Source of the DNA: Tyto alba
Lineage: Eukaryota > Chordata > Aves > Strigiformes > Tytonidae
Length of the DNA stretch: 64,000 nt
Reading direction: 5' to 3'
NCBI RefSeq assembly: GCF_018691265.1
Contig: NW_024881324.1
Span: 7,691,730 to 7,755,729 of the forward strand
In this document: piece after piece, positions 63,112-64,000 of the stretch
Layout: each line of letters opens with the position of its first letter
How positions within the stretch are numbered: the first letter of the stretch is position 1
The notes under the pieces: model-generated
The model's input: the letters and a program-made list of their open reading frames with translations, nothing else
Told to the model about the DNA's origin: nothing
Database searches by the model: none
Translations under genes and position numbers: made by a program

Positions 63112-64000
63112 TAACTGGTAGAGTGAGGATTACACTGAATATTGATACTGTGTGTTTCTGAACAATTTGTGGTTGTGTTGTTCCAAGCAAGGAATGGTTA
63201 TAAACCTCTGGGTTTCTGCTGTTCATCACATGCTAGCTCCTGCACCCTTTTTTCTGATGATTTAATTCTAAAATACATGGTTAGGTATTTGGCAAGAATA
63301 TGAACCTCTTATTGGAGGAAAAAAAAAAAAAAAAGCCCAAATATATCAATGAAATAGATTTTTGAGAAGAGAGGGAAATTTGATCTGAAAAAGGGATGAG
63401 CTTTGCCTGACAGGCTACAGGAGAGGTGTTTTGAAAGTAAGCAAAATAGCTAAAATAGCTTCTTATTACCGTTTGATTCTTTACTTGAAAGGGTCAGGAG
63501 TCAGTTTGTAGATAAGGACATACCTGCTCGCCTTAAACAGCTCACAGAGACAAGTAACAGCTCGGCATTTTGGTGAAGAGGAGGATATTGAGAAATTCTC
63601 AGACGAGGACAAAAAATTCTTTTTACAAGCCTAGACAACAGTAAGACTCTATTGAAGTCTGCAGGGAAGTGGATTTTTAAAAGGAAGGAAAGAAATCCTT
63701 CAGTCTGTGAAGGATTCAGGAGATGGTATAAATAACTACCGTTGCACTTAAGCAGGTCCATTCTAAGGACTCTGTGCTGTATTGACTTGTCCGTGAATTT
63801 TTCTTAAACTGCCTAAGATGCATCATGTTTGGCCTGAAATCTCAGCTCTGTGTTTCTGCAGGCTGCATGGTCTTGAAAGGCTTAGCACCTGACTTTGGGC
63901 TGAGCTTTAAGGGTATAGGATGTATGCTGACTACTGCTCTTTCAGTGGCTGTTTTAAAAGGAAACAAACCAGTCAGTTGGCTTAAAGAACTGTACGCTCC

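Larger units (their letters stand above)
9520..64000 (+). other. KIF13A: KIF13A gene, 5' part (exons 1-4, continues beyond window)
   Basis: Four in-frame exons spell the N-terminus of kinesin-3 family member KIF13A. The family protein is a long plus-end-directed microtubule motor (about 1,800 residues in mammals) known to move endosomal and trans-Golgi cargo. This window encodes only about residues 1-74. The assignment to KIF13A over its paralogue KIF13B rests on the start MSDTKVKVAVRVRPMNRR, the segment GNQTVLHPPPSNTKQGE and the stretch SMDESNTTKYAG, which match my memory of vertebrate KIF13A. KIF13B differs in all three. The left boundary is an estimate from promoter motifs; no transcription start can be read directly. 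The ATP-binding P-loop exon was looked for between 59586 and 64000 and not found, so exon 5 must lie downstream. Confidence 0.93.
59586..64000 (+). other. KIF13A intron 4 (5' part only)
   Basis: Begins GTAAAC. No exon encoding the expected continuation (GQ...VVFKC, then the P-loop GQTGSGKS) was found up to the window end, so the intron is at least 4.4 kb. It includes a GC-rich patch and several long T or A runs. Confidence 0.85.

Noticed and set aside
59586..64000. KIF13A exon 5 with the P-loop
   Set aside because: Looked for the GQ...VVFKC and GQTGSGKS coding sequence in all + frames and did not find it; it must lie beyond the window.
1..64000. tRNA, rRNA or other structured RNA genes, endogenous retroviruses, bacterial-type operons
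   Set aside because: None recognised by eye on either strand. A covariance-model and LTR search would be needed to exclude small or decayed examples.

Overview
The window looks like a piece of a bird nuclear genome. It is AT-rich and almost empty of interspersed repeats. The only clear mobile elements are CR1 LINE 3' ends, and a large intron-rich vertebrate gene fills most of the sequence. No bacterial, phage or organellar features are present. I cannot name the species: the CR1 copies fit many bird lineages. Turtle or crocodilian is less likely, given the low repeat density.

The one gene I can identify with confidence is the 5' part of KIF13A, a kinesin-3 plus-end motor, on the + strand. 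Four coding exons join in frame with canonical GT-AG sites: exon 1 (9915-9969), exon 2 (10209-10299), a 13-nt microexon 3 (52494-52506) and exon 4 (59525-59585). Together they encode about residues 1-74, the first strands of the motor domain up to the Lys-Tyr-Ala-Gly stretch. The P-loop and everything after it lie beyond 64000. Introns 1 to 3 are 239 nt, 42,194 nt and 7,018 nt. Intron 4 starts at 59586 and runs off the window.

Region by region: 1-9240 is upstream flank. It has no confident gene, a young CR1 and an old CR1 side by side (3395-4305), one copy of a ~210-bp inverted duplication (6807-7016), and a TCCA microsatellite (7234-7319). The second inverted copy (9055-9263) abuts a CpG island (about 9240-10560) that holds the promoter, 5' UTR, exons 1-2 and intron 1. 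The promoter lacks a TATA box and carries NRF1, GC-box, ETS/YY1 and inverted CCAAT motifs. The 5' UTR has two uORFs and an (AGG)11 tract ending 14 bases before the start codon. 10300-52493 is intron 2, with a GC-rich patch near 16.4 kb, a perfect 30-bp tandem duplication at 22281-22340 and a second young CR1 at 42498-42905. 52494-64000 holds the microexon, intron 3, exon 4 and the start of intron 4, including a GC-rich patch near 60.6 kb.

I found no new multi-gene system. The observations most worth checking are the isolated microexon whose loss would shift the motor frame, the two near-identical CpG-rich CR1 copies flanking the promoter, the inverted duplication beside the promoter, the 14-A run in the intron 2 donor, and the uORF and AGG architecture of the 5' UTR.
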